From: Acholoe squamosa
Taxonomy: Eukaryota > Annelida > Polychaeta > Phyllodocida > Polynoidae
Direction: 5' to 3'
Length of the DNA: 64,000 nucleotides
NCBI GenBank assembly: GCA_949317995.1
Contig: OX439036.1
Coordinates: forward strand, 9,838,356-9,902,355
Position numbers and translations under genes: made by a program. Below the pieces are notes generated by a model. The model did not search any database. It saw nothing but the letters and a program-made list of their open reading frames with translations, and was not told the origin of the DNA. This document shows positions 50,197 through 61,950 of this stretch, piece by piece (the first letter of the stretch is position 1; every line of letters begins with the position of its first letter).

Positions 50197-51932
50197 AGGC
50201 TTGTGGTTATCTAAGTTGTTACAATTTAGGGCATCACATTGCCATGAGGATGTAGATTTAAACCCCTGAAATATCCAATTATCCTGAGAATATATTTCTC
50301 TGTTTAGTTTTAGCCTCAGGCCCTCTTCTGTGTACATCAGACATGGCAGGAGTGGTATATAGAATCTGTGTAAATGTGCTAGGTCAGCTTACAGACTAAC
50401 TAAAGGACCACATCTCTACTTACTACACCAAATACAATTACCAATGCAGACATGGCAGTCTACTCACGCTCATCTCAGTTATTTAATGGTTGCCTCAGAA
50501 CCAACCTGGCCCAAGGGAGTCATCCATTCCTCTATATGGACCAGGTGGGCATATAGCATTTCAGTGATGATGAAACACACAACAAGGAATGTTATCCGTC
50601 ATTCCTACCATCAAGTATCCTCAGCGACATTCACCCAAACCCTTTACTAATTTTTAATGGAACTTCAATCATGCATACAGTATCTGCTTTAACTTGGTTT
50701 GAAGAAAGAAAGGGAGTTCCTGTTATGAGCTGTTGAAGGCCTGTATGGGCCTGCGGATGGCCAATATCTCTTGAATCCATCAATGCAGAAGCTGTAGTAT
50801 TGCCAACCGGAATGCCCAGTCTGCCATTTTGAATGTTTTGATGTCCCGGTGAGTTCAGGCCTCCTTTTGGTCACTTACTGAAAGTCCCCGTACACCCTGC
50901 AGTAACTTGCCAGATACCAGTGGATATCTGTGTGGTATTGTGCTGGGGTCACAATAATCAAACGCCGCCATGAGGCCACTCCACACGTGTTCACCTTGGG
51001 CAATATTCTTGTAAATATGTGTGTTCTGAGTGCGATTAGATGCCAATTCCAACTCCAATTCCTTTTGCTTCCCCAATTGTTGTATCTGCTTCTACCTGGC
51101 TTTCTCTGTCTCAATCTGTGCCTGCAAATCCTGTACTTTCTGATCAAAGGCATCGTCCATATTCCTGGTCTGCACTGATGATTGTTGACCGGTGGTCCGG
51201 CCATCCTGCCCGGGTGCCCCAGCGTCCTGCATGGCCCCGGGGTGGTCATGGTTGGCCGACTCCATGGTAGCCAGTGGTCCCCCATGGCTTGCTTGCTCCT
51301 TTAGGGCCCCTAACTGCCACTGTGGGTCCCATTTGGGGTTAGGATGCTTGCACACAGGACACAATCCGGAGTTTCTGTGGTACTGCTCCTCGCAAGAGGC
51401 ACAAATGACTCCCATAATGAAGAGAAGAAAAAAACAGAGTTCTTGTCCTGCACTGCCTGTCTGCCATGCTTGGCTGCTGCTTGCTGAATGCTGCCATCCC
51501 CACTGTTGGGGGAGAGTGTGAAGGAGAACTGTTCCATTTGTTCTACACCAGGTGGTGGTAGTGCAGCATCTAGCATCAATAGGCCAATAGATCACCACCG
51601 TGTGATCTATTTTGGACCATTATATGAGGTATTTATTTGGACCATTATATGAAGTATTTACTTTCATATCATCAGTATAAGCAACATACAAGTTTATTGA
51701 AAATATAAAACAAAGATAATTCACTTGTGGGATTTAAGTGCCCAAATCAAAGGAGGTTTTGATTATTTGTATTTCCTCCCACCGATTAAATTAATGGAAT
51801 GTAATGTGATACTCACCAGGTAAAAGCACCTTCACTGTGTCAGCTAAGTGTTGTTGTTGCAGAATCCAAGTAGGCCATTGAAACCTGGCACATTTTACCT
51901 GTGAACTATTCTAAGGCCACTCCAGCAAGAAA
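50197..51932. repeat. Segmental duplication, copy 2, with ~500-base insertion
   Basis: Counterpart of 48699-49914. The insertion (about 50289-50787) interrupts the match after ATATCCAATTATCCTGA. Confidence 0.8.
50855..51598 (-). pseudogene. Broken copy of the zinc-knot/coiled-coil ORF
   Basis: The same protein as at 48680-49510 is spread over at least three frames, with a stop in place of a glutamic acid in the coiled coil (about 51094) and frame changes. The cysteine cluster and the Gly/Gln-rich region are still recognisable. Confidence 0.5.
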
Positions 51933-53040
51933 AGCACACATATAAAAGTACACTAAAAAATGATGATCAAGTTTGGTATCAAATTAAAGCTGAAGGCCTC
52001 AGCAATGCAGGTAGCTATTGAAGGTACACATTTAAAATGCTAATGATAACTCAACTTTAGAAAGCTATTTATTCTTACCTCTAGTCAGCCATGATGCATA
52101 GTCTTCGGGACCTATCCACTGCTTTTCCGAATTATATCCTCCCTCATCACTTTTTTTGTCTCTTGGTTTTTCGAGTGTCTCAATATTTTTTCAAATCTTT
52201 TATATACATGGCCCTGCTCTTATATACAGCTTTGTTTCAGCAGCATCCACACCACATCCACATGTGGGTGCTGATGGACAAATTGTATCGATGGGGAGCA
52301 GTTCAATAACAGTTTGACATATTTTTATAGTGCGAGACAAAATAATTATTTAATTATCTCAAAGTCAAGATTATGTAGGATTTTCTCTACATTTTACTTG
52401 TTCCTCGAATTTATCCTAGCATAGGCACCTAATTTATTTCAATGACTATAATAATTATCTCATTATCTAAAGCCAAAATTAGGTAGGGACTTTCTCTAAA
52501 TTTTACTCATTCCTCCAAATTATCCCAACATAAGCTCCTAATATGCTTATATGATTCATGAGTTGCTGCCATAAAAAATTGAAGAAGAGAAATACTAGGG
52601 TCGGCTCTGTTTTTTTTTCTAGGTAGTATCTAGTAAACTGAAGATATTCATTTGGCTTATCTTCTGCAATAGGGGTAAATCATTTGCCCTGTTTTCATAA
52701 TAAAATCATGTCCATCCCTTATTCAAGCCCAATCTTGGTCTAAGGTAATTATAATTATGACTTATAATGTATATGAAAGGCCTTCAAACCTCTGTTTATG
52801 ATGTGATAGTTCTGAATAAATTTGGTAATTCCTTGATTTTTATCCATTGTCCATTATCATAGCAACTGATTATGTTAAGGTTTATAAATTACCTCAAGTG
52901 CATGCTAGGCCTATAAATATAAATAATTGCCTGAAGAAGACAAATAAATGAAGAACACTCCCACAAAATATTTATGTCAAATTATCTCCAATAAAATTTT
53001 GAACTTGTTTGGTTTTCGATGGATATGGAATTATCTTAAA
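51933..53040. other. Downstream flank of kringle gene A, no gene recognised
   Basis: AT-rich host DNA. CTCTAAATTTTACT..TTCCTC.AATTATCC words form a ~110-base imperfect direct repeat (about 52380 and 52490). Confidence 0.3.
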
Positions 53041-56000
53041 TTATAAATTTAATATTTTACATTGGTCACAATGTAGGGGTGTGGTACAATACTGCCAACT
53101 TCCACCGTCCACATAACACCACAGGTTTTTTTTCTTCTCTGGGTTACGGCAGTAGTTTGCAGCCTCTGTCAGTGTTTCGCCCGTTGAGTAACTTAAACCT
53201 GCGAAATCAATATAATTTATGATCATCAGTTTATCTAGGATATAACTATGCATGGCAAAAGGATAACTTGTTTTACTGTAAATGTTGTCTTGAAAAACCA
53301 GTCCCGCACTAGACGATTAGGAAGGTCAATAACCCTAGTCATTAGAAATGTGCTTATTTGAGGTCTATTGTCATATCTTGATGTGCTAATATTGATATGA
53401 CTAAGAGGCAAGACCTTGAGTAAGTTGATAATGCAGTTGTATTTATTCCAGCATACTGTACAGAGTTTTAATGGATACTATTGTACGGGTAGGCGGCCTA
53501 TGCTGGTCTAAGGATATAGGTAGGATGCAGCAGGTAGGTAAGGTGGCAACCAGGGCAACCCCTATGATCGGTATGTGTAACTAAGGGGGGTGTGTGTACA
53601 TGTTTTTGCTACAGACCTGCAGCAGAGGCGCTGTATGAATAAAAGTCCCAGCGTAGACATGTCTGACCATTCTCTGTCACGGCCATGGTGCCCATGTAGT
53701 CGAGCGCTTTGTCCATGTGGTAGCAAGGGTCAGATACTGTACAGAAGAGAACAGCCTTTGTCATTTTTGCAAAATTGCAACAACAACAAAACAAAAAAGG
53801 TACAGTAGGTCTCTCACCATTAATTGTTTCTTTATTACAATTAGATATCTAGTTTGGATGCACATTTTGTACTCTATTATAAACTGTGACCAAAATATTG
53901 AGGCGGGAGATATAACCGAGCCGATCTTCTCGTTTGTATATATGTTGGATAATCGGACCTCCTTACTTGTAACAGCACATGCACAATATGTATTTCTGGC
54001 CGCTTTGAAACACAACAGGGATAGATAATACTGACATGTAAAGGTTTTTTTTTTTACCCGGAGACAGGTTATGCTTTTAATATAATTTCTGTGAACCTTA
54101 ATAAAATGCTTAAAGAATGATACAGTGTATTTCAACTTACAGCAGTGGTAGGTTGTGTCTGATGTAGGATGACATGTTTCTGTTTCACGACACGGGTTGC
54201 TGGTACAGGGGTCTGAATGATATCAGTAAATAGCTCAATTCAAACAAAAATATATTAATATCTATATGTGAGAGAGTCGTTTTTTATGACTGTGATAATG
54301 CTTGTAATGTGTGAGCAGCCACAAAATATAAATTTTTTGTCCCAGATTTACACAACATCACTGGTAATTCTTGAACAATCTATTATGGTAATTTGTTTAA
54401 AACAATTTTTTTGTAATCTGTTATATAAATGTTTCTTTTATGTTAATGCTATTCCTCAGAATATCTGGGTCCTGTCAGCCTTCATGGATGCAAGAATATT
54501 GATTTTCAAAACAGAATATTACTGTATGCACTTACCGTTGCATACAGATATAGCACAAGGTTCCCATCGTGAATTCCCATCAGTTGTATAGCACCAAACT
54601 CCTTCCCCTCCATCTGGATTCCGGCAGTAATTATTGATGTCAGTCAGTGATGTTTCAGCTACAAATTCAATCAGACTTTTGCCATGACTATGTGGAGACT
54701 GGCTGTCCCAGCGTTGACATTTCTTACCAGTATATGTTGTAGATAAAGTACCTTTGTAGTCCTTCCCATCTTCAGTGTGACGACAGGATTGTGACACTGG
54801 AAGCATCAGAGGGTCAAGTCAATTGGGTTGTCTACCAGATACAATCAAATGACCGAGCCGATTTATTTTTTAGATCTTAAAAATACTTTGGATGTGACAG
54901 TCCAATTAATCTTCAGGAATAAATCTGTTCATTTCAGTGGATAAAATCAAGTTCCTTCAATCTAATTACTCCAGATTGTCATGAGAGACTTGTAAACTCT
55001 GGACAGTCCTAACAACACATAACATACAATGGAGAGTTATTTAAGTTACAATATTGATGTTGTATGGTTGATAGAAATTTAACTTATGAGCCACTAGTTA
55101 TGGTGATTCTGTGTGGCCTACCTATGTGTCATATTTAGATAGTTTCAGTTATAGTCATTATAACAGTATATGGCCTTTTGATAGGATTTTAGGCTTTTTC
55201 AAATGTATAGTCGGATGACGGGGGTGGGGGGGGGGCGGGGGCAATAGCCAGTCTCAGGCACCTCAGGCATCTAATTCTCTGTGTTATTAGACTGTACTCT
55301 GTTTTCACAGGATTTTTTAGGTTTAACCTTAAAAGTTCAGGTCTTATCAATTCATGAAAGCATTAGACCACACCTACATGCCTTACTTTTCTGTCTTTCA
55401 TTTGTGTTGCTCAAAAGCAGTCATGAACCAAAACATCAGGAAAATGCTATCATAGACAATACAGTTCATTTGAAAAAAAAATGGTGCCTTTTCACAGGTG
55501 AGTGGAAGTTGAAGGGTGAAGCAGAGTGTAGCTGCCCAGTAAACACAACTTTGTATATGGATTTTGCAAGAGGTATATCTACGTAGAATTCTGGTTGCAA
55601 CTATGTATTTTTGCTTGGTATGTGGATATTCAAACATTAAGGTTTATCTATGTTCTTTATACGAAGATATAGGAAATACATATTTCTATATATTTTTACA
55701 TTTTCCTCCTACCAAAATGCTAATTAAAACGAGGGGAGGAAGAAAAGAAAATTGAAAAACTTTGGTAAAAATCTAACATGGTGAAGCCTTGAACCCTAGA
55801 CCTTCCACATCTAATGCCTGCTTCTTGCCACTGTGCTATAGATTCTAAAATAAAAAAAAAGATTTTTCTATGAGAAGTCCATCATGTCATTTTCATTAAC
55901 TTCTACCAAGAGCAAAGAGAATATCGGATGCTTTTGGATTTAGATAAATTGGCTACCTGTATAGCTCAGTAGGTAGAGCAAAGATTCTTAAATACAGGGG

Positions 56001-58174
56001 TCATGGGATCAATCCTAGCCCATACCTGTAAATGATTTTATAGGGAGCATTATGTAATCTTTTCTTTTCTTTTTTTTTTAAATTATTTTTAGTTAGCTTT
56101 TTTGTAGGAGAAAATCTTGATAATAACGTATCTCAGATGACTACATATCTAGAAGGTAGTTAAACCTTAATGTTTGAACGTCCATATACCTAGCAAAAAA
56201 AAAAAGCTAATTCAAAACAATTTGGAAGGAACCAAACCTAGTTATACCAAATCATGTACGCAGCATTTTGGTATGGTGTTTACTGGGTGCTTTAGCTGGA
56301 CACACATATTGCACCTTTTTAGTGTTTTGGCAATAGCCTCCTAGTGTATAAAATCCAGAAATGGCCTTGTTATATGATGGTCTATACGTACAGCAGTAAT
56401 ATGTGGTGTCTGCAGTAGGGTGACATGTGTCTACTCGCTCACATGGGCTACTGTTACATGGATCTACAAAGTAACATTGACTCATATATAAAATTATCTT
56501 TAATCAAGTGTTATAAAGAATAACAGTTTAAAGCAAGATCAGATATGCCACTACAGTAAATAATGTCATATGCACTGTATGAACCTGACAGCAGAAAACA
56601 CTCATTTCATGGATTATAATGCCCATATCTTGAATATAATATGTGGTAGAGAAAGGACCAACATAATATAATCTAAAGATTGGTTCTTGATTTGATTTTC
56701 AATTACTTGTATAAAGATATTTTTTATAAATCAGTTTGTCTACCACACCCAATTCTACCAATGAGTATTGTAATACCTCGCGTATAAGGCGCACCCCTCA
56801 TATAAGACACACCTAGTCTTTATGGGTGTGCTAGAAAAATTTAATTAGATTTAATTAAATGGAATAACTTTTGTTCTATTTAATGCATTTTCAAAATCTG
56901 AAAACCTAGGGGAAGCATTAACCAACATTTGAAGTTATGGGAGGAATTGGGAAGATTTTACCCTCAGAGTTTTCTTATCCTATGAGGTGCACGAGGAGCC
57001 TATTCTCATGTATAAACTGCGCTTTACACTAGGTATAACGGTACTATATGAAAACCTTTTGGCTGCATAATAACATGTTTCTTCATTGATAACGTATACA
57101 CTTACCATTACATACAGATAAAACACAATATTCCCATCGGACATTCTCATCAGTTGTGTAGCACCAAACTCCCTCCTCTCCATCTGGATTCCGGCAATAA
57201 TTATCAATGTCAGCCAGTGATTTCTCAGCTATGAAATGACTTGCAGTTTTTGAGTGAGAATGTGGAGACTGGCTGTCCCAGCGTTGACATGTTTTACCAG
57301 AGTATGTCGTAGAAAGGGTTCCTTTGTATTCCACTGCATGCCTTGTATGATGACAGGTCAGGGTGACTGGATGGGGGAGAGGAGAGAAGCCAAGATTCAG
57401 TTGATAAAGTGAGCAATTACCTTAAGTGTAGCTGAGAAATCTATAAGCCACAGGAGGGGCCTGAAACATTTTCTGTTCCTTGCGTAGGTCTATATATTCC
57501 AAATCCTGTGTAGATATATGTATAATAAGTCGCATCCTGAGTTCAGAAACCTTGTGTAAGTTAAATTAAGAGGAAGATATTAACTGCAGCTGGGGGCCGA
57601 AATATGTCCTTGTTAAGATACAACCAGAAAATATATTATGATTTTCCAAATGTTGATAATGTGTAACTTACGGCAGAGGTGAGACTCTGCAGAGACCGTA
57701 TGGCAAGTTTCTCCTGTACTGCATGGATTACTGGCACAAGGATCAGCTGGAAAAGAAATGGCCACTTAGAAATACCAATATATCTCATGTTTACATTGTG
57801 TAAAGTGCACGTTTCAAAGCAAATCTTGGGCAAAATGTTGGTAATTCTAGTTCTGTTCTAAAGTATAAGGCACACTCCAAGCCGAAAAGGATTCTATAAG
57901 GTGTTGCAGTGGCCCATCCTCAAGTATAAGGCATGACTTAGTAGAGCAAGATATCAAAGTATTAATTGAAAACTTCCAAAAGTGGGTGGTCCCATACTAT
58001 TCATCAGCGTGCCATCAGTAATATTTTTAAAACATACTGTCATTAGAATATGATATGTGAGTATTCAAACTAACCTTTATATCCTTGAACACAGAGTGCC
58101 ACCAACAGTGGGAGTAGATTCCATGATGTCCTAAACTCATGGTTCAAGTTAATGATTATCATAACTAAGGCCAT
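53041..58174 (-). CDS. Secreted three-kringle protein (kringle gene A), eight exons
   Basis: Exons read on the minus strand: 58174-58075 (signal peptide), 57746-57672, 57366-57106 (kringle 1), 56463-56392, 54796-54536 (kringle 2), 54212-54141, 53736-53617 and 53198-53041 (kringle 3 in two halves, stop TAA at 53043-53041). All junctions have AG/GT sites and phase 1. Lengths sum to 1119 bases, 372 residues plus stop. The signal peptide is LLPLLVALCVQGYK-like. Each kringle has six cysteines with NYCRNP(D/E) and (V/L)WCY. Four-cysteine DPC.S(N/S)PC linkers separate them. Kringles bind lysines, lipids or proteins; no protease domain follows. An extra Cys lies near the C-terminus. Confidence 0.8.
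55220..55241 (+). other. G-rich tract, potential G-quadruplex
   Basis: G5 T G10 C G5 within the intron of kringle gene A. Confidence 0.6.
55953..56029 (+). repeat. tRNA-derived (SINE-like) sequence
   Basis: TAGCTCAGTAGGTAGAGC is a good A-box and D-arm, and GGGATCAATCC a near-match B-box. The ends do not pair into an acceptor stem, and a T-rich tract follows. Probably the head of a SINE, not a working tRNA gene. Confidence 0.5.
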
Positions 58175-58669
58175 CACAGGTACAAATTCAATAGCGACTT
58201 TAGATGAAGAAGTGCAGCAGCACCAATGTCAAAGGTCTCATCTTTAGTAAGCTATGGTTATCTCATTTGACAGTGTATGAGTACTTTTGGCGTAGAAGGA
58301 TGGGAATTCTATGGACACATCCTCGAGTATAAATATTTGAATAATATGCATCATAGGGCCTGCCATACAAGATAAAATCTTGCATCAATTTCTTAAACAT
58401 ATAGATCTATATTTTGTGCCTATAGCCATCTTTATGGCTAGGTCTGTTTTGTTTAGTGATCATCTCCCTCCATAAAATCCCAAACACAGATGCATTATTA
58501 AATGTTGCATGGCCAAGCCTCTTTGGTTGCTTGGCAGGGAGGCACCAGAAGTTAATAATTTATGAAGTTTATGAAGTTTTAACACTGTTTATTGGCTAAA
58601 GAAAGCACTACATAGGTAGTTATTATAATCAGTAGCCAAATACAATATATCATATAGACAGAGTATAGT

Positions 58670-59515
58670 TCACAGTCTGCCCAATGTTGTTAAAATTTCT
58701 CCTTTTAAGCTCGATTTAAAACCATCTATATTAGGTTTTAATTGTATTTCTGCTGGTAGTATATCCCATATTTGGTTTCCACGATACAACAGACTATTTC
58801 TATAGATTTCCCTCTTTGGTCTACTCACTTTCAATTTTTTCTTATTATATCCTCTTAGTTCTCTGGTGGGAACCATAACATTCTCTACACATCGAGCATA
58901 TTTGTACATGTAACATGCTAAGGATTTTTTACGCCTGATACTAAGTGATTCCATCTTACATCTCATCAAAAGGTCTCCTATATGAACATCTTGGGCGTTC
59001 TTTATCTTCAAACATGCAGATTCCTGCACAAAGCTACAGTACTCTAGTATAGGTACAATCATTTGTTTGTATATCTTTAACGAGTTTCCGATATCAAGAT
59101 ATTTTACAATGTTTCGTAGTTGTTTCAACTTTGCAGTACCCATTCCATCTATTTTCTTACAATGTTGTTTAAAATTTAGGTCTTTATCTATTATTACACC
59201 CAGGTAATTGAATTTATCCACATTCGTTAGTACAGTACCTTGCATAGTAATATTACCTCAGCGTATATATTGTCTTATAGAACTACACCACAGAGTTTTT
59301 GTTTTCTTAACATTCACCGTAAGAACATTCAATCTACACCATTTCTCAATTTCGTTTACATCCCTCTGCATCAATGCGGTCATTATTACAGGGTCTTTTC
59401 CATTTATTACCAATGCCACATCATCAGCATATAGGAAACATTCACAATTTACTACTCTACTAGTAATATTATTGAGATATATTGTGAGGGTTTCACAGTG
59501 ATCCCTTAATATCAG
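58670..59515 (-). pseudogene. LINE reverse transcriptase fragment, 5'-truncated
   Basis: Reading the minus strand, LTIYLNNITSRVVNCE is followed by FLYADDVALVING, the RT catalytic YADD motif, then W...LNVLTVNVKKTK. After a frame break the intact part from about 59245 (KFNYLGVIIDKDLNFK, IYKQMIVPILEYCSF, LLYRGNQIWDILPAE) runs to a stop at 58670. This is the palm/thumb and C-terminal region of a Jockey/CR1-like LINE. A polyadenylation-type AATAAA follows near 58590. It lies between the Gypsy element and kringle gene A. Confidence 0.75.
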
Positions 59516-59524
59516 AGTATCTTA

Positions 59525-59917
59525 CCTTGAAGATGTGGGAGAGACAACTCCAGCACCTGTGTTGTGGTCTGCAGTCAGCTCTAAAAGTGCGGGAATCTCG
59601 CCTCCTAAGCCCGCGCGTCGGGCCCGGGATTCCCTGGGGCCGGGGAAACCCCCTGTTGCCTCGCGCGGCAGATGCGCGCGTCTCACACTCCTCTCCGTTC
59701 AGTTTTTAAAGGGCAGGGCACTGATTTGATAATATCCAGACTATGTACATGTTCGCCGGACCTTTCGGTCCAGCGCTACTGCTGATATATACAGGGTGCT
59801 GGTCTATGATCCCAGCTCTATGATCGTTTCCTACTTGTCTATATGCCTACAACCTATGGCGACGACGACTCCTAACTATGACGCCGACGACTACTAACTA
59901 TGTGTCTTCTCGGGGGT
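59525..59917 (-). other. GC-rich 3' region of the Gypsy element, possible LTR
   Basis: It lies directly downstream (minus strand) of the TatD-type ORF. It contains a TATATA box-like site, a GC-rich stretch rich in GCGCGC words and no coding potential. An LTR is expected here, but no clear polypurine tract or TG...CA ends are seen. Confidence 0.3.
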
Positions 59918-61834
59918 TTAGGATTGAGGCCCGAAGAACACCTCAGCGTTCCGTGCTGCAATCCTCAGAATGATGCTACGGGGCAGGCCCCGCAGCTCCC
60001 CTATACGTCTGGCAACCTCCAGGATTGACTCTGGGCAATGCTGTTTTGGATGGATTCCAGGGGGGCACAGGTATGGGCTGTCTGTATCCAGGAGCAGCTT
60101 GTCCAAGTTGATGTTTTGAACGACCTTCTCCAGCTCTGCGTGGTGGTTAGGGCGTAGTAGCAATGCAGAGATGCTGAAGGACACCTCCGGGAACGACTGT
60201 TCCCAGGCCTTCTGCTCTGCAAGGCCCCCATCAAAGCTGTGGAGTTGGATACGGTGATTCTTGGGTAGCACTTGTGTAAGGACCTGTCGGCACATCCTAC
60301 CAGCCCGTCCATCACCCCTGTCGCGTGTATGGATTACGACTGGCAGTCTCCTTTCTGCAGCTACCGAGGCTAGATTGGCCAGTGCCACCTCCTGGGCCAG
60401 GACCCGTCCATGGCCTTCGTTGTGGTAGAGGTCGATGCCGATCTCCCCCACTGCGACCGCGTCCTGGGTCGCCGCCTCACGGGTCCGGTTTAGCAGGTCC
60501 TCCAACTCCTCCAGCCGTTCTGGGACTATTGCTGGATGTAGGCCCACCACTCTTAGCACTCCCACCCCCGGGAGACTTTCCATGCGTCCCCAGTCACCCG
60601 GGTAGCATTGGACATCAACTACCGTAAGGGTAGAGAGGTTCCTCCGCCAGCCTTTGTCATAGACAGTGGACCTGGTCGAGTTTCTGGCCAGCTGGCGAAG
60701 GTGACAGTGGGCATCAAAGCCGGGTGGAAGGGTTGACCCCAGGCACCCAGCTGACCTATTTGATGTCTTGATTCTTTGACGGGTGTTCTGGTCACAAAGC
60801 GCCAAGAGGGGTGCCAGCACACGCCAGTGAAGCAGGCAACCTTCGCTTGATGAAGGATTCATGATCCTTTTCGCCGGAGCAGTGAGCCCCAGCGCCTGAT
60901 CATAATGCTGATCATAATGCGCCATGAGTGCTTCTTGGCAGGGTGACACCGAGATCTCTCCCAGTGTGTCCTTGTTCAGCAGGTGGTGTAGGTTGACTCT
61001 CTTAACACCCAGGGAATGCGACAGGTCTTCAAGCATTCCTGCGCACATCCCAACCCAACGGTCCAGCATCCTATCGTCGAATGGTCTTGCTCTTCGGCAC
61101 TGGCTCATATGCTCGGTCAAGCAGCTCGGTCTTGTGAACTGCTCCTGACAGCCCCAGCATGCTGTTTCTGGCTGGATGAAGAATGGCATGTGAGATTGTA
61201 CCACATGGCGATGGATGTGATTAGAACGACTGCACATGTCCGACACTGGGCATGTGCTGGTCTTCCGTCGCTTCTTTACCGCTGGCTGCGGAACGGTACC
61301 ACGCCTCTTGGGCTGGTTATCATTTGGGCTGGGACGACTCTCTATGGTAACCGTCCTAACTTCTTCCTCTTCCTCATGTTCTCTCTTCCTGTGGCCTGTG
61401 GCCAGTGTGACAGACCGCTGTCTGCTTTTCTCCACCGCAGCTCCATCCGGACCACTTGCGAAAGTGACCCGGATTCCCGTTGGTGTTGGGCCGGCTACTT
61501 CCCGGCCTTGATCTTTCTGTTGGACGATGGACACCAGAGGGGCCACCGTTGGTGTTAGGGTAGCGCCCTTCTGGTCATGTTGCTGCCGTGGTGGAACTTT
61601 ATCTTGCCCGGGTTCTGTTGACCTGGTCGAGTTCATCCAGGTTGGAAGTCCCGCCATCATTGGTCCCGCCATCATGGGTAGGGGAGACCCCCACTGTGGT
61701 AACGACCAGGGCGAGCCAAACAGAAGAGGTGCTTGGCCCATGCTGGCTGTTGCTGCTGATGGAAGGGGCATTGGGACCAGGATGAAACCATTTGGTGGCA
61801 TCTGGTTTGGCTGAGCAGGCTGGCTCTGATCCAT
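59918..61834 (-). CDS. Zinc-finger TatD-type metal-dependent nuclease carried by the Gypsy element
   Basis: 638 residues from the ATG at 61834; the frame is open ~45 bases upstream. Order: Pro/Met-rich disordered N-terminus; a bipartite basic NLS-like segment (about 174-191, KRRG...KKRRK); a Cys/His cluster CPVSDMC...H....H and a CWGC...H...C finger (about 195-246); a helical linker; then a TatD domain from about 370. All TatD-type metal ligands are visible: DAHCHL (H376, H378), GEIGID (E464), VIHTR (H502), QLHS (H532) and DTDSPYL (D585). TatD enzymes are Mg-dependent exo/endonucleases. A splice-acceptor-like TTCTCTTCACCATTGCAG lies at 61874-61857. The position after Pol is that of a retroviral env gene. 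Confidence 0.8.
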   Translation of the reverse strand: MDQSQPAQPNQMPPNGFILVPMPLPSAATASMGQAPLLFGSPWSLPQWGSPLPMMAGPMMAGLPTWMNSTRSTEPGQDKVPPRQQHDQKGATLTPTVAPLVSIVQQKDQGREVAGPTPTGIRVTFASGPDGAAVEKSRQRSVTLATGHRKREHEEEEEVRTVTIESRPSPNDNQPKRRGTVPQPAVKKRRKTSTCPVSDMCSRSNHIHRHVVQSHMPFFIQPETACWGCQEQFTRPSCLTEHMSQCRRARPFDDRMLDRWVGMCAGMLEDLSHSLGVKRVNLHHLLNKDTLGEISVSPCQEALMAHYDQHYDQALGLTAPAKRIMNPSSSEGCLLHWRVLAPLLALCDQNTRQRIKTSNRSAGCLGSTLPPGFDAHCHLRQLARNSTRSTVYDKGWRRNLSTLTVVDVQCYPGDWGRMESLPGVGVLRVVGLHPAIVPERLEELEDLLNRTREAATQDAVAVGEIGIDLYHNEGHGRVLAQEVALANLASVAAERRLPVVIHTRDRGDGRAGRMCRQVLTQVLPKNHRIQLHSFDGGLAEQKAWEQSFPEVSFSISALLLRPNHHAELEKVVQNINLDKLLLDTDSPYLCPPGIHPKQHCPESILEVARRIGELRGLPRSIILRIAARNAEVFFGPQS

Positions 61835-61856
61835 CTCTAGTAGGTGATGCTTCAAG

Positions 61857-61874
61857 CTGCAATGGTGAAGAGAA
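61857..61874 (-). promoter_or_regulatory. Splice-acceptor-like site before the TatD ORF
   Basis: TTCTCTTCACCATTGCAG (minus strand) has a pyrimidine-rich tract and CAG 23 bases before the ATG. It would allow expression from a spliced subgenomic mRNA, as for retroviral env. Inference. Confidence 0.4.
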
Positions 61875-61950
61875 GTCGAGGTCTATAACTTCATCTTACA
61901 TAATCTAGTGGGACTACTTGTGTACTACGTCTACTTATGGGTTGCTATTG

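Larger units (their letters stand above)
54797..56391. other. Long intron of kringle gene A
   Basis: Non-coding. It contains the G-rich tract at 55220-55241 and the tRNA-derived sequence at 55953-56029. Open frames here lack recognisable domains. Confidence 0.4.

Noticed and set aside
55953..56029. Functional tRNA gene
   Set aside because: A- and B-box-like sequences are present, but 5' and 3' ends do not pair into an acceptor stem; it fits a SINE head.
61016..61558. Plus-strand frames of up to 180 codons over the TatD ORF
   Set aside because: They are shadows of the minus-strand finger-TatD gene, which has complete domain motifs.
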